Notes: generated by a model not told the origin, from the sequence alone. A stretch of DNA of 64,000 nucleotides from Rhizobium sp. RCAM05350 (GCA_024426085.1 CP087974.1:496001-560000), one strand, 5' to 3'. Positions 40,882 to 50,812 are shown, numbered from the stretch's first letter. Numbers and translations: made by a program.

Positions 40882-42003
40882 CTACGGGCGATAAGCTTCG
40901 GCGATATGGGGCTTGGTTTCCAGGCGGCCTGCTCCGATGAGCTCAAGACAGCAAGGAATCGCGCCGAAGATCGCCGCGAGGCCGAGGTCTATCGAGCGCG
41001 GCTTGCCAGGCAAATTGACAATCAAAGTCTTACCACGGACGCCGGCCGTTTGCCTCGACAGGATCGAGGTAGGTGTCTGGTCCAGACCAGACCGCCTCAG
41101 ATGTTCGCCGAAACCGGGCAGCTCCTTCTCGATAACTTTGGACATCGCCTCACGCATCAAATCACCTGGCGATGGCCCGGTACCACCGGTGGTGAAGACG
41201 AGGTCGCAGCCGCGGATGTCTGCGAGTTCGACCAGTGCGGCGGCAACGCTGTGCACTCCATCGGATACCACGCGCCGCTCGATATCGAACTCAGAGACAA
41301 CCGCAACGCGTATCCACTTTTCGATGCATGGCCCGCTGACGTCTTCATATTCGCCTCGGCTCGCTCGGTCGGACACGGTCAAGACGCCGATCTTGAAAAC
41401 GCGCTGTTCTGGCGAACCCGCTCGGCCTTCTTCCGGTGCGCTACCATCCCAGGGCCTCGCAAACTGACGAATTGGCAGTTGTAGCAGATCGATGGCCCTT
41501 GCCGCGATATGATGAACTATCTCCGCAACGGTCTGCGGTTTTTGGTAAAAGCCCGGAACTGGAGGCATCACAATGGCCCCCATCTCAGTGACCGAGACCA
41601 TGTTTTTGAGGTGGCCGAGGTGAAGCGGAGTCTCGCGAGCGAGAAGCACGAGCTTCCTTCGCTCCTTCAACTGCACGTCGGCTGCTCTGGTGAGAAGATT
41701 GTCGGTATTCCCGCAGGCGATGGCTGACAGCGTCCGCATGGAGCACGGAGCGACGATCATTCCGGAAACCGGAAACGAACCGCTGGCGATCTCAGCCCCG
41801 ATGGCGTCAATCTCATAGTTGCAGTCGCTCATCTCCAGCAAACTGCTGACAGCCAGCGGCCCGACTTCGTGGTTTAGCGTCTGCCGAGCGGCGTTCGAAA
41901 TGACGAGATGAGTCTCGATCGTCGGGCTCTGGCTCAAAAGCTCCAGGACGCGGACCGCCAAGACTGCACCCGATGCGCCGGAAACACCGATGACTACTCT
42001 GCT
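40882..42003 (-). CDS. UbiX-like flavin prenyltransferase fused to MogA-like domain
   Basis: One uninterrupted frame of about 373 aa. Residues 1-190 are UbiX-like (VVIGVSGASGAVLAVRVLELL, VAPCSMRTLSAIACG, LVLLARETPLHLGHLKNM, MPPVPGFYQKPQ) and would make prenylated FMN for UbiD. Residues about 205-370 are MogA-like (IGVLTVSDRASRGEYED, VVSDG, FTTGGTGPSPGD, ILSRQTAGVRGKTLIVNLPGKPRSI, ETKPHIAEAYRP), the molybdopterin adenylyltransferase of molybdenum-cofactor synthesis. Both Asp positions expected in the MogA site (SDG and GD) are kept, while the usual RDVTP is GDLMR. The gene follows ubiD at once. No ATG begins the SGASGA part; a base or two may be missing at 42003, next to the ubiD stop. Confidence 0.82.
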   Translation of the reverse strand, partial: SRVVIGVSGASGAVLAVRVLELLSQSPTIETHLVISNAARQTLNHEVGPLAVSSLLEMSDCNYEIDAIGAEIASGSFPVSGMIVAPCSMRTLSAIACGNTDNLLTRAADVQLKERRKLVLLARETPLHLGHLKNMVSVTEMGAIVMPPVPGFYQKPQTVAEIVHHIAARAIDLLQLPIRQFARPWDGSAPEEGRAGSPEQRVFKIGVLTVSDRASRGEYEDVSGPCIEKWIRVAVVSEFDIERRVVSDGVHSVAAALVELADIRGCDLVFTTGGTGPSPGDLMREAMSKVIEKELPGFGEHLRRSGLDQTPTSILSRQTAGVRGKTLIVNLPGKPRSIDLGLAAIFGAIPCCLELIGAGRLETKPHIAEAYRP

Positions 42004-43512
42004 AAACGGTTCTATTGCTTGCCTCCAGACCGAGCTCTTCCCAGATTGCGCTTACTCGTTCGACGACTTCCGGGGTCATGGACAGTGCCTGTCCCCACGT
42101 GCGTTCGGTTTCGGGTTCTGTTTTCCACGTGGCGTCCAGGCCTAGCTTCCCGCCGAGCCCTGGCTTCGGCGACGCGAAATCCAAGTAGTCGATCGGAGTA
42201 TTGCCGATCAGCGTCAAGTCACGGCTCGCATCGAAACGGGTGGAAACGGCCCAAATGACGTCCTTCCACGATCGTACGTCGATGTCGCGATCCACGACGA
42301 TGATCAGCTTCGTGTAGGAAAACTGCGGTAGGAAAGACCACAAGCCCATCATGACGCGCTGAGCTTGACCCGGATAGTGCTTGTCAATCGAAACAACGAT
42401 CGCACGGTAGGAACAAGCCTCCGGCGGAAGAAACAGATCGACGATTTCCGGAAACTGTCGCTTGACGATCGGGATGAACAGTTCCGTCATCGCCTCACCG
42501 AGAATAGAAGGCTCGTCGGGTGGCCTGCCAGTGTAGGTCGAAAGGTAGTAGGGACTGCTGCGCATCGTGACCGCCGACAGGGTCACCACTGGGAACGGTT
42601 CGACCGAGTTGTAGTAACCCGTGTGATCGCCAAATGGCCCCTCCATTTCAGTTTCGCTGCAGGAGACGGTCCCTTCCAGAACGATTTCCGCATTCGCGGG
42701 AACAGGGAGCGAAGAGGTGACTGCGCTTCCAACGTGCTGGCGGTGGCGGCGCAACATTCCGGAAAAATCCAGCTCGCTCATCCCCTGTGGCAACGGCATG
42801 ACCGACGCGAGTATTGCAGCAGGGTCGGCTCCGATCGCGATCGCGACGGGCATGTCACGGCCCGTCGCCTGCCACATTCGATGGTGCTGCGCGCCCCGCG
42901 ATGCGCCAGCCACCTGACGATCAGCCTGTCGCGCCCAAGCTTCTGCATGCGGTAGATGCCGACATTGACATCGCCGAAGTCCGGCGACGCGGTGATCACC
43001 ATCGGCCAGGTAACGAGCGGCGCTGGTTCGCCAGGCCAGCACGTCTGTATCGGCAGCATGTCAAGGTTGATTTCGTTCCCCGTGAAGACCTGTTGCTGAG
43101 CGGCTGGTCGACTGACATGCTTGCTGCGCATGTTCAACGCGGCCGTTACGTGGGGTAGTTTCGAGAAGGCCTCTCTGAGTGATGCGGGCGGGCTGGGACT
43201 TCTTAATTCCGCCAGACCCGCGGCAAGGTCGCCTATTCCTCCTTCAGGGAGACCAAACCCCATTTCGATCCTTCGACGGGTCCCGAATAGGTTTGCAACG
43301 ACAGGAATCTGGCTGCGTCTGCCATCTGCATGCAAAGGGTTTTCGAATACGAGCGCGGGTCCGCCGGCAGCCAGGACCCTTCGATGAATTTCGGTCATTT
43401 CATGGGCCAGCGAGACGGGCCGCGAAATGCGTCGGAGGTCGCCTTGTGTTTCCAGTTCCACGAGGAACGACTGCAGGCACGTGAAGCAACGGGTGGCTGG
43501 AAATGATGTCAT
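42002..43512 (-). CDS. UbiD-family decarboxylase (frameshift)
   Basis: Prenyl-FMN-dependent decarboxylase, in this setting probably of the polyprenyl-hydroxybenzoate in ubiquinone synthesis. LQSFLVELETQGDLRRI opens the conserved part. Then PALVFENP, INLDMLPIQTCWPGEPAPLVTWP, NVGIYRMQ, and EGPFGDHTGYYN carrying the catalytic Glu-Asp region, with SYTKLIIVVDRDIDVR near the end. The frame changes near 42885 (after LAHRGA). ATG 43512 overlaps the opposite-strand ATG, and the box at 43546-43559 would leave it no leader, so the real start is likely internal, near residue 15-20. Confidence 0.88.
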
Positions 43513-43545
43513 GAATTCATCTGACGTCCAAAACCCTTTTCTTCT

Positions 43546-43559
43546 TTGCGCCAGCACAA
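43546..43559. promoter_or_regulatory. NnrR-type box between ubiD-ubiX and ubiTUV
   Basis: TTGCGCCAGCACAA fits TTGCG-N4-CACAA, the form described for NnrR sites in Rhodobacter. Its centre is 63 bp before ATG 43616 of ubiT, an ideal activator distance. It can also serve the divergent ubiD. Confidence 0.7.
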
Positions 43560-43615
43560 ACTCAGGGACATTCGACGCCCCTACCCTGAAATCTCACCGC
43601 ACAGTCAGGTTCGCA

Positions 43616-44113
43616 ATGAAGATTCTTTCCGCGCTCGAGTTTCCCATCATCGTCACTCCCTTGCCAATGATCCAGTTCGCAGTCCGAGCGATGCTCGCAC
43701 GGATATTGGCCACTCATCCCAATTTGTTCGAACGTCTGGGGGAACACGGGGGAGCAAGGTTCTGCTTTTCGCCGACGGACGTGCCGCTCAGGTTCCTGGT
43801 GGAACCCGCCGCTCGATTGGTCACCGTCCTCAGGCGGCACTCGCCGTACAATGCCGATGCGACGATAGAGGCTTCCCTTGGAGATTTGCTGGGGCTGCTG
43901 AGCGGCAAATCCGATGGCGACGCGCTTTTCTTTTCCAGGGCGATCGCAATCACGGGCGACATGGAAGCCGTGCTGGCTCTTCGAAATGCGCTGGACGATG
44001 CTGAAATCGACCTTGTGAATGACGTCGTCGGCAAGGAAAGTCCCGTGAGACCGTTCGCACAGGCATTGCTTATGCATCTCATGCCTTCGAAAGGGAAACA
44101 CGCATGGAACTGA
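43616..44113 (+). CDS. ubiT: UbiT, SCP2-type lipid-binding protein for anaerobic ubiquinone synthesis
   Basis: 165 aa from ATG 43616 (MKILSALEFPIIVTPLPMIQFAVR). ATG 43511 is open but lies on the far side of the box and overlaps the ubiD start. The SCP2 fold shows as GEHGGARFCFSPTDVPLRFLVEP and SDGDALFFSRAIAITGDMEAVLALRNALDD. UbiT binds the hydrophobic quinone intermediates. It overlaps the start of ubiU by ten bases, so translation is coupled. The gene is intact. Confidence 0.86.
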   Translation: MKILSALEFPIIVTPLPMIQFAVRAMLARILATHPNLFERLGEHGGARFCFSPTDVPLRFLVEPAARLVTVLRRHSPYNADATIEASLGDLLGLLSGKSDGDALFFSRAIAITGDMEAVLALRNALDDAEIDLVNDVVGKESPVRPFAQALLMHLMPSKGKHAWN

Positions 44114-45082
44114 TCTGTCCTGCCGGGACGCCTGCGGCTTTTGGGAGGCACTGTCTGCGGGGGCAGACGCTGTGTATTGCGGTTTCCGTGACGAAACAAA
44201 CGCCCGCAATTTCCCTGGATTGAATTTCAGTCGTGAGGAACTGTCACAGGCTGTCCGCATGGCGAAACCAAAAGGGGTGAAGACGTTTGTCGCTCTCAAC
44301 ACTTTCATGAGGGCCGGCAACGAACAACTTTGGCATCGGGCAGCGGACGACGCAGTGCGCCTTGGCGCTGACGCCTTGATCCTGGCGGACCTGGGTTTGA
44401 TGGCCTACGTTGCTGAGCGGTATCCGGAGCAACGGCTTCACGTTTCCGTGCAGGCATGTGCGTCCAATGTCGACGCGATCGAGTTTCTCATCGAAGCGTT
44501 CGCCGCCAAACGGGTCGTGCTTCCCCGGATTCTGACCATAGCGGAAATCACGAAACTGGCGCGAAGGATCAAATGCGAGCTTGAGGTCTTCGCTTTCGGC
44601 GGGCTTTGCGTCATGGCCGAGGGCCGGTGCTCGCTTTCCTCCTATGTGACGGGCAAGTCCCCGAACATGAACGGGGTGTGCTCTCCAGCCAGTCACGTAA
44701 AATATCGGCAGGAGGCCGGTGCCATGGTTTCAGAGCTCGGCGACTATGTGATCAACCGTTTTGAGGCGGGACAGGCGGCCGGCTATCCGACGCTGTGCAA
44801 GGGGCGCTTCAAGATAGATGAAGATGATGCCTACGCATTCGAAGACCCCGTTTCTCTTGACGTGCTTGGCCACATCGACGCCCTCAGGGGAAGCGGGAGT
44901 GGTAGCGCTTAAAATAGAAGGGCGTCAACGCGGGAAAGGCCTACGTCGCTCAGGTCGTTTCCACGATGAAGAAGGCATTGACCGCGACAGCCGAGGACCG
45001 ACCGAAGTTGCTGGAGGTTCTCGTGGGCCTCAGCGAAGGGCAGAAGACGACGTCCGGCGCTCTCGACAAGAAATGGAGATGA
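44104..45082 (+). CDS. ubiU: UbiU, U32-family iron-sulfur hydroxylase subunit (frameshifts)
   Basis: With UbiV, it hydroxylates ubiquinone precursors without oxygen. ATG 44104 (MELICPAGTPAAF) follows AGGGA. U32 features: AGADAVYCGFRDETNARNFPG, VKTFVALNTF, LHVSVQACASN, and the four cysteines of the 4Fe-4S site in FGGLCVMAEGRCSL, NGVCSPA and PTLCKGR. A T is missing near 44141, and single G insertions lie near 44887 and 44938. Repaired length is about 326 aa; it ends DKKWR. Confidence 0.9.
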
Positions 45083-46003
45083 TCATGCCCGCCAGCTCCA
45101 GGTTAACGCTTGGCCCAGTCTACTTCCTCTGGGAGGGAGCGAAATGGCGCGACTTCTATTTCAGGATCGTGGACGAAGCGCCCGTTGACCGCGTGGTCAT
45201 CGGCGAGACGGTTTGTCTGAAGCGCATGCATTTCATGGAACCTTACGTCGCGGACGTAGTCGACCGCCTGACGTCATCGGGCAAGGAGGTCGTGCTTTCG
45301 AGTCTGGCGTCGGTCACCTTGGACAGGGAAGCGCAACTCGTCCGGAGCCTCTCGCAACAGGACGAGTACATCGTCGAGGCGAACGACCTTTCCGCACTTC
45401 ATCTACTCGCGGGGAAAGGCACACACGATCGGGCCGCTAGTCAACGTCTACAACGGCGCGACCGCACGCTTGCTGGTCGACCGCGGCGCAAGTAGCATCT
45501 GTCTGCCGCCGGAACTGCCTTCAAAGTCGGTTTCCGATATCCTGTCCACCCTTCCCGACGCCGATTTTGAGATTTTCGCATTCGGCCGCATGCCGCTGGC
45601 GATTTCGGCTCGCTGCGCTCACGCGCGAGCGAAGGGTAACATAAAGGACAATTGCAAATTCGTTTGCGGAGACGAACTGGACGGACTTTCGCTCCGGACG
45701 CTCGCAGGCCAGTCCTTCCTCACCCTGAATGGGGTGCAAACCGTTTCGCACACCTGCCAAGCGTTGCTATCTGAAATTCCGGAATTGATCCACCAAGGCA
45801 TTCGCGGCTTCCGGCTGTCGCCGCAGTACTGCGACATGGTAGCGGTGGCTCGGATCTATCGGAGCGTCACAGCGGGGATGACCGAACCGGAATACGCGCT
45901 CGAGCAACTATCCAAGGTCTATCCGGGAGTGCCGTTCTCAAACGGATTTCACCATCAGCGTGAGGGCGCAGCGTGGATTTCGAAACTTCGAAGCTCATCC
46001 TGA
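45079..46003 (+). CDS. ubiV: UbiV, U32-family iron-sulfur hydroxylase subunit (frameshift)
   Basis: Partner of UbiU. The ATG at 45079 overlaps the ubiU stop (ATGA); ATG 45085 is in frame. TLGPVYFLWEGAKWRDFYFRI opens it. PVDRVVIGETVCLKRM carries the first Cys, and ISARCAHARAKGNIKDNCKFVC the other three expected cluster ligands. It ends SNGFHHQREGAAWI. An extra base near 45418 separates LHLLAGK from IGPLVNVYNGATARLLVDRG. Repaired length is about 307 aa. Confidence 0.89.
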
Positions 46004-46091
46004 CGTCCACCATAAAGCAGGCTCGGCACCGTTTCTACGACCGTGCTCCACCGCTGCACCTGGGCAAGGACTGATCGAGAGGGCGTCGAAG

Positions 46092-46634
46092 CTACCCCGC
46101 CAGAGGGGCTTCCATGAAGATGAGATGGTTGCGCAGTTCAGGAGGTGCTTCGTAGTAGGGCGCGATCTCCTGGAATCCGAGAGAGCGGTAAAGGCTTAGC
46201 GCCTCATCGTGGTTGCGGCCGGTATCCAGCCGCATGGTGGTGTAGCCCCGCTCAGCAGCCACGCGCACGATGTTCTCGGCAAGACGACGGCCCAGCCCTA
46301 AACCTCGGCCCTCAGGGCTGATGAACATGCGCTTCATCTCGCATGTGTGTTCGTCGATCCGCTGCATCATCACACAGCCGACCGCCTTTCCGTTCAGGCG
46401 GGCAACAAGGATCTCCCCATCTGGGGCCGAGTGGATCCTCGGCAGGCTGTCCAGGAGTGCGGCCCATTCTTCTGGGGTGTAGTAGCGGTCGACGAACCAA
46501 GCGTTCTCCCCATAGCGCGACCGGCACCAGTCGAGGAAGCCGTTGCACAAGGCTCGAATACCAGGGAAGTCGTCAGGTCTGGCTGGGCCGATCTCCGAGT
46601 TCTGTTCCACCTCTGCCTCCGAGTTCTGTTCCAC
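46092..46634 (-). CDS. GNAT-family N-acetyltransferase
   Basis: 180 aa, intact. GNAT core: GEILVARLNGKAVGCVMMQRI, the acetyl-CoA loop MFISPEGRGLGLGRRLAENIV, and MRLDTGRNHDEALSLYRSLGFQEI. Substrate unknown. The first codons lie in a perfect 24-bp tandem repeat (46593-46640), which gives two in-frame GTG-GAA-CAG-AAC starts. Confidence 0.88.
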   Translation of the reverse strand: MEQNSEAEVEQNSEIGPARPDDFPGIRALCNGFLDWCRSRYGENAWFVDRYYTPEEWAALLDSLPRIHSAPDGEILVARLNGKAVGCVMMQRIDEHTCEMKRMFISPEGRGLGLGRRLAENIVRVAAERGYTTMRLDTGRNHDEALSLYRSLGFQEIAPYYEAPPELRNHLIFMEAPLAG

Positions 46635-46640
46635 CTCTGC
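46593..46640. repeat. 24-bp perfect tandem duplication at GNAT start
   Basis: Two back-to-back copies of a 24-bp unit that begins CTCCGAGTTCTG on the plus strand (46593-46616 and 46617-46640). On the gene strand each copy holds a GTG start codon and EQNSEAE-type codons, so the protein begins EQNSEAEVEQNSE. Confidence 0.85.
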
Positions 46641-46799
46641 GCCCCACTCACGAATTCTGCATCGGCAAAGCGGGTCCGAGTTCCAGGGACGCCGAAAAGG
46701 AGGCCGCGGTCGGGTCGAGCTCAGGCAATCGTTCGTTGGGAATTCGAAAGTTTTCCTGCCCAGGGCTGTCGAACTCCGTGGATTCTGCTCAAGCAGTAA

Positions 46800-46910
46800 T
46801 CAACGGTAGTCGAAATAGGTCTTGCTGACAATCTGCCAGCGCCCTTCGGGGAAAGGGGCGTCCCACAGGCCGTTATGCTGCCATGGCGGCGGATGGGAGG
46901 CTTTAAGGCC
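46800..46910 (-). pseudogene. Unidentified C-terminal coding remnant
   Basis: A protein-like tail in the minus frame (LKASHPPPWQHNGLWDAPFP, then EGRWQIVSKTYFDYR and stop at 46800). It is cut off where the transposase remnant begins. Family not recognised. Confidence 0.3.
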
Positions 46911-47097
46911 TAAGCTTTGATAGGCTAATGAGGTTTTGTGCCGTTGCGGCGAGCAGGAAATCATCGCGTGCACCACATGGGCCGCGCAGTCTCAACCTGG
47001 CCAGGGCCGCACTCCAATGCCGCCGAGAGGCGATAGACATCGAATAGCTTTGTCGGTTTGCGGCATTTGACATGCCATCTACGGAGCGAGTTCGCAT
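46903..47097 (-). mobile_element. Transposase C-terminal remnant (IS1182/IS5-like end)
   Basis: ARLRLRGPCGARDDFLLAATAQNLISLSKLRP is the typical C-terminus of DDE transposases of this kind (G-A-R-D-E/D-F-L-L-A-A-TAQNL). Only about 50 residues remain, partly in other frames upstream, and no terminal repeats are visible. It abuts the terminator of nirK. Confidence 0.6.
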
Positions 47098-47117
47098 CGC
47101 CCCGACAAAACATGCGA

Positions 47118-47135
47118 GCTCCCGCGATCGGGAGC
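47118..47135 (-). terminator. nirK terminator
   Basis: GCTCCCG/CGGGAGC with loop CGAT, 18 bp after the nirK stop on the minus strand, followed in that direction by a short TTTT. Confidence 0.6.
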
Positions 47136-47153
47136 CCGCCTTGCGACGGTGGA

Positions 47154-48290
47154 TCAGATGCCGACCGGAGCCACAACCGACGTCATAAGGTCATCGTTCC
47201 AATCTCCGGTCACGGTGAAATGAGCGGCCGCGCTGAGTTCGAAGGCTTCGATCAGATTGTGGTTCACATAGGCGTAGATGCCCGGCTGCTCGAAGGTGTA
47301 GAACGCTGCACCTGCAGTTCCTCCTGGAATGAACCATGTCTCCTGATCGACATCAGGCGCGTTGTGGAACTTGCCTGTCGCCCAGACGAAATTGCCGTGA
47401 CCACCGATTAGATGAGGGCGGGTGTCGTGTTCGCCTGCGAGTGGACGATGAGCACCTTCTCCCCCACTGCGGCCTTCAGCGCGTTGTCGCCAGTCAGCGC
47501 ACCGACCGCGCCGTTGAAGACAATGTGGCTGGGCGTCAATGTGCGCATGACTTCCAGGACGTCCGGGTAGGCGTCGCCAGCGGTCTCGTACTTCTTGAAC
47601 TTTCCGTCCGTATCCTTTGGTACGTAGAAATCCTGCTCACCGACATAGTACACGCGGTCATAGGCGAGTTCGTTTCCATGCCCGTCCTTCAGCCCATCGC
47701 GCGGCAGCACCATGATTGCGCCGTTCATGCCCGACGTCACATGCCAAGGCACCATTCCTGGAGGTGCGCAGTGATAGACGAACACGCCCGCCTTGGTAGC
47801 CCTGAACCGCAGAACCGTCTTTTCTCCCGGATTGACGACGGTCAGAGCACCGCCTCCGAGAGCGCCCGTCGCGGCGTGGAAGTCGATGTTATGCTGAAGC
47901 TGGTTTGTATCTAGGTTGATCAGGGTCAGCTCGACATAGTCATCCTGGTGGACGACCATCATCGGACCTGGGACCGAGCCGTCGAAGGTCATTGCGTTGA
48001 TCTCGGTGCCAGCGTCGTCAAGAACCATCTTCTGTTCCTTGATCGTCAGCGTAAACTCGACGACCTTCGGTCCGCCGACCGCCTTCTGAGTATGCTCGTG
48101 CACGAAGGGCGGCTTCACAAGCGTGACCTTTGTGCGCGGAAGAGCCGAAAGATCCGCGGGCGTCATCTTCGCTGGCGCAGCGTGTTCTTCCGCGTGCGCG
48201 GCCGTCGTGGAAACGAGGCGGAGCGACGGCTCCGGCAAATGCGGCTCCGGCCAAAATCGAGCGTCTTGTCATCTGAAACTGGCTGTTCAT
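47154..48290 (-). CDS. nirK: NirK, copper-containing nitrite reductase (frameshifts)
   Basis: Reduces nitrite to NO in the periplasm. ATG 48290 starts a Tat-type signal ([15 protein letters not shown]). Copper ligands are His residues in LQHNIDFH, Cys, His and Met in [18 protein letters not shown], and a late His in [12 protein letters not shown] after the frame is joined near 47425. A further shift lies in the signal region near 48215. It ends [12 protein letters not shown] at 47154. Repaired length is about 378 aa, normal. An NnrR-type box at 48366-48379 lies upstream, divergent from nnrS. Confidence 0.95.
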
Positions 48291-48365
48291 CGGTCTTCTC
48301 CTGAAAGAGAGCGGAGATGTTTCGCTCTGTCGGGAGTGTTGTACGTCCGGTTCTGCATGCGTTCT

Positions 48366-48379
48366 TTGATGTGAAACAA
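48366..48379 (-). promoter_or_regulatory. NnrR-type box of nirK
   Basis: TTGATGTGAAACAA, centred 82 bp before ATG 48290, in the same wider context as the nirV box at 36404-36417. Confidence 0.75.
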
Positions 48380-48418
48380 ATGAAACTCGGGTTTCATGAG
48401 AAGATGTGCAGATGATGC

Positions 48419-48432
48419 TTGTGTTCGCGCAA
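48419..48432 (+). promoter_or_regulatory. NnrR-type box of nnrS
   Basis: TTGTGTTCGCGCAA, the reverse complement of TTGCG-N4-CACAA, centred 63 bp before ATG 48489. Same type and same distance as the ubiT box. Confidence 0.7.
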
Positions 48433-48488
48433 AGAGAAGACGGCCAGCAAGCGATAAGGTCCCGGCATAGTGCAACGAGGATGCCGCA

Positions 48489-49784
48489 ATGTCTGTCACC
48501 GAAACCACCCCACCGAGGACGCACGGAATTCCACGAGGCCTGTCACGCACGGGGCCGGTCCTCTTTTCATACGGTTTCCGGCCATTCTTTCTGGGAGGAG
48601 CCGCATGGGCCGTCGTCGCGATGGCGTTGTGGATCGTAACAGTCACAGGATTCGTAGATATCGGCGGAAGCTATGGAGCTCATTCCTGGCACGCCCACGA
48701 AATGATATTTGGGTTCTCCTCGGCCATTCTTGCAGGATTTCTGCTTACTGCTGTCCCCAACTGGACGGGCCGCCTACCTGTATCCGGCTGGCCGCTGGCT
48801 ATGCTGTTCCATCTTTGGCTTTGCGGTCGCATCGCTCTTGGCACCGGACCTCGTAGATCCGTGGCTCATGGTTTTCATCGACAGCCTTTTTCTGCCGACA
48901 CTTCTATTCATCTGCGTCCGCGAAGTCATCGCTGGAAAGAAGTGGAGAGACTTGAAGGTCGTTGGCGGGCTTGTCGCGTTGTCGCTGGCGAACTTTTACT
49001 TCCACTACGAGGTCATGGCCGACGGCCACGCAGACCTGGGCGTCCGTCTGGCGATATCGGCCTATGTGGTGCTCGTGACGGTAGTCGGCGGGCGAATGAT
49101 CCCAAGCTTCACGCACAACTGGCTCAATCGCATCAGGCGCACTGACTTCCCTGTCTCGTATAATCGTTTTGACACCGCGGCGATCCTTGTCGGCATTGTA
49201 GCCTTGACCCAGTGGGTTTTTGCGCCTTATGAAATCTGGACTGCGTTGTCGGCCTTCATGGCGACCGGAATGCACCTGGCGCGAACTGTACGCTGGAGGG
49301 GTTGGACGACGAAGCCCGAGATGCTCGTCGCCGTGCTACACGTCGGATATCTGTTCGTACCGATCGGTTTTGCTAGCCTAGGTTTCGCAGCGCTCGGAGC
49401 GTTCGATCAGATCGCCGCACTGCATGTATTGAACGTGGGCACCGTGGCGGGAATGATGCTGGCCGTGATGACACGCGACGCGGGGTCATACAGGGGCGTG
49501 CCTTGACGTCGAGCCGGATGACGAACATGTCTTACGTATTCATCTTCGCGTGCGCCATCGTTCGCCCTATGACGGGCGTCTTCGAAGACGGTGCGATGGC
49601 GGTTTACGCGGCTTCGGCGGTTTGCTGGGTCGGTGCGTTTACGTTGTACCTGATGGAATATGGTCCGATGTTGGTAAGCGCGCCGGAAGACCTCGGGCAC
49701 GCAGCCGTAGCGGGCACATTGGACACAGCGCGCCATGAGCACATATCGCCGCACACTTGCCTACGAGCGGTACATGGGATGTGA
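48489..49784 (+). CDS. nnrS: NnrS, membrane protein for NO tolerance (frameshifts)
   Basis: Heme-copper membrane protein with about 12 spans that eases NO stress. ATG 48489. Motifs: GPVLFSYGFRPFFLGGAAWA, GAHSWHAHEMIFGF with the His pair, LLTAVPNWTGRLPVSG, GGRMIPSFTHNWL, LHVLNVGTVAGMMLAVMTR and GRALTSSRMTNMSYVFIF. Frame changes occur near 48820 and 49490. The open frame ends at 49784; a shift near 49680 would end it at 49710 with a more usual short tail. Divergent from nirK. Confidence 0.9.
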
Positions 49785-49822
49785 ACTTTCCCATGCATTG
49801 AGGAGCGGCCGACCGGGTGCAA

Positions 49823-50812
49823 TCAACTGAAAGCGGCCAGTCGTGCAACAAACCAAAAGGCCGAAATCGTACCGATGAGATAAGCCGCTGCAGAACCGCA
49901 TGCGTCCAACGTGAAGGGAAAGAAACGGCCTGACTACAGCCAGGGCCACGAGCATTGCTGCGACGAAGGCCAATTGCCCGGCTTCCACTCCGAGATTGAA
50001 GGTGAAGAGCGCCAGCGGCACGTCCTTCTGGGGAAGGCCAATCTCATGAAGCGCACCTGCAAAGCCCAACCCATGCAAGAGGCCAAACACGAAGCTGATA
50101 ATCCAGGGATATCGGCTTGAAAGATCGGCCCTGCCGCGTCCGCCACGGATAATCTCGGCAGCGACGAACATGATGCTCAATGCGATCAGCGCTTCCACGG
50201 GCGGCTGTGGAACGGAGACGATGTCGAGCGAGGCGATTGCGAGCGTTATCGAATGCGCCACCGTGAACGAGGTGATGGTCAAGAGCAGCATGCGGGGATT
50301 GCGGATCAGGAGCAGCAGAGCAAGGACGAAAAGCAGGTGATCGATTCCTTGCAGGATATGCTGGACGCCAAGGAAGAAATAGGTTTGGGCGGTGCTCCAG
50401 GCCGTCGGGTTCATGGCAATGACCAGATCGGGATCGGAGGGTGAGAGGCGGCTGGTCTGCGACGTCCCGTCAAGGTTGGTTATCTTCGCAAGCGCATCGG
50501 TATAGGTCGACGACAGACCGTCGATGGTGACCACCTGCCCGGCCATCCCGCCTTCACAGTCTGCCTGCCAGCGGCTGACATAGGCTGAGTCGATATAGCC
50601 GCCGACTGGCTCTGTCACATGTTGGCAGGTGGCTGGCAGCCGCACGGAGAGCGCCATTTTGTATTCGCCGCGCGGGCACCTTCCAGGTGATCGCATACTG
50701 GTTCGGTGCGATCTCACTGATGTCGAGAAAGGCCGGGCGCAACTCTGTGTGCGATGGCTGCGGGCGCTCCCAGAAGCAAACATACAAGAACTCGGGCCAG
50801 AAAGCGGATCAT
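49823..50812 (-). CDS. HupE/UreJ_2-type membrane protein (frameshifts)
   Basis: ATG 50812 overlaps the stop of the PpiC gene (ATGA). Signal peptide (MIRFLARVLVCLLLGAPAAIAH), a soluble N-terminal half (EIAPNQYAITWKVPARGEYK), then about six spans with the family marks GVQHILQGIDHLLFVLALLLL, LTITSFTVAHSITLAI and GLLHGLGFAGAL. Frames are joined near 50750, 50665 and 49915; it ends FVARLAAFS. HupE-type relatives carry nickel or cobalt, but this larger HupE_UreJ_2 form has no proven substrate. Confidence 0.78.

Noticed and set aside
43511..44113. Longer ubiT starting at ATG 43511
   Set aside because: That ATG overlaps the divergent ubiD start and lies upstream of the NnrR-type box. ATG 43616 gives a normal SCP2 protein at the right distance.
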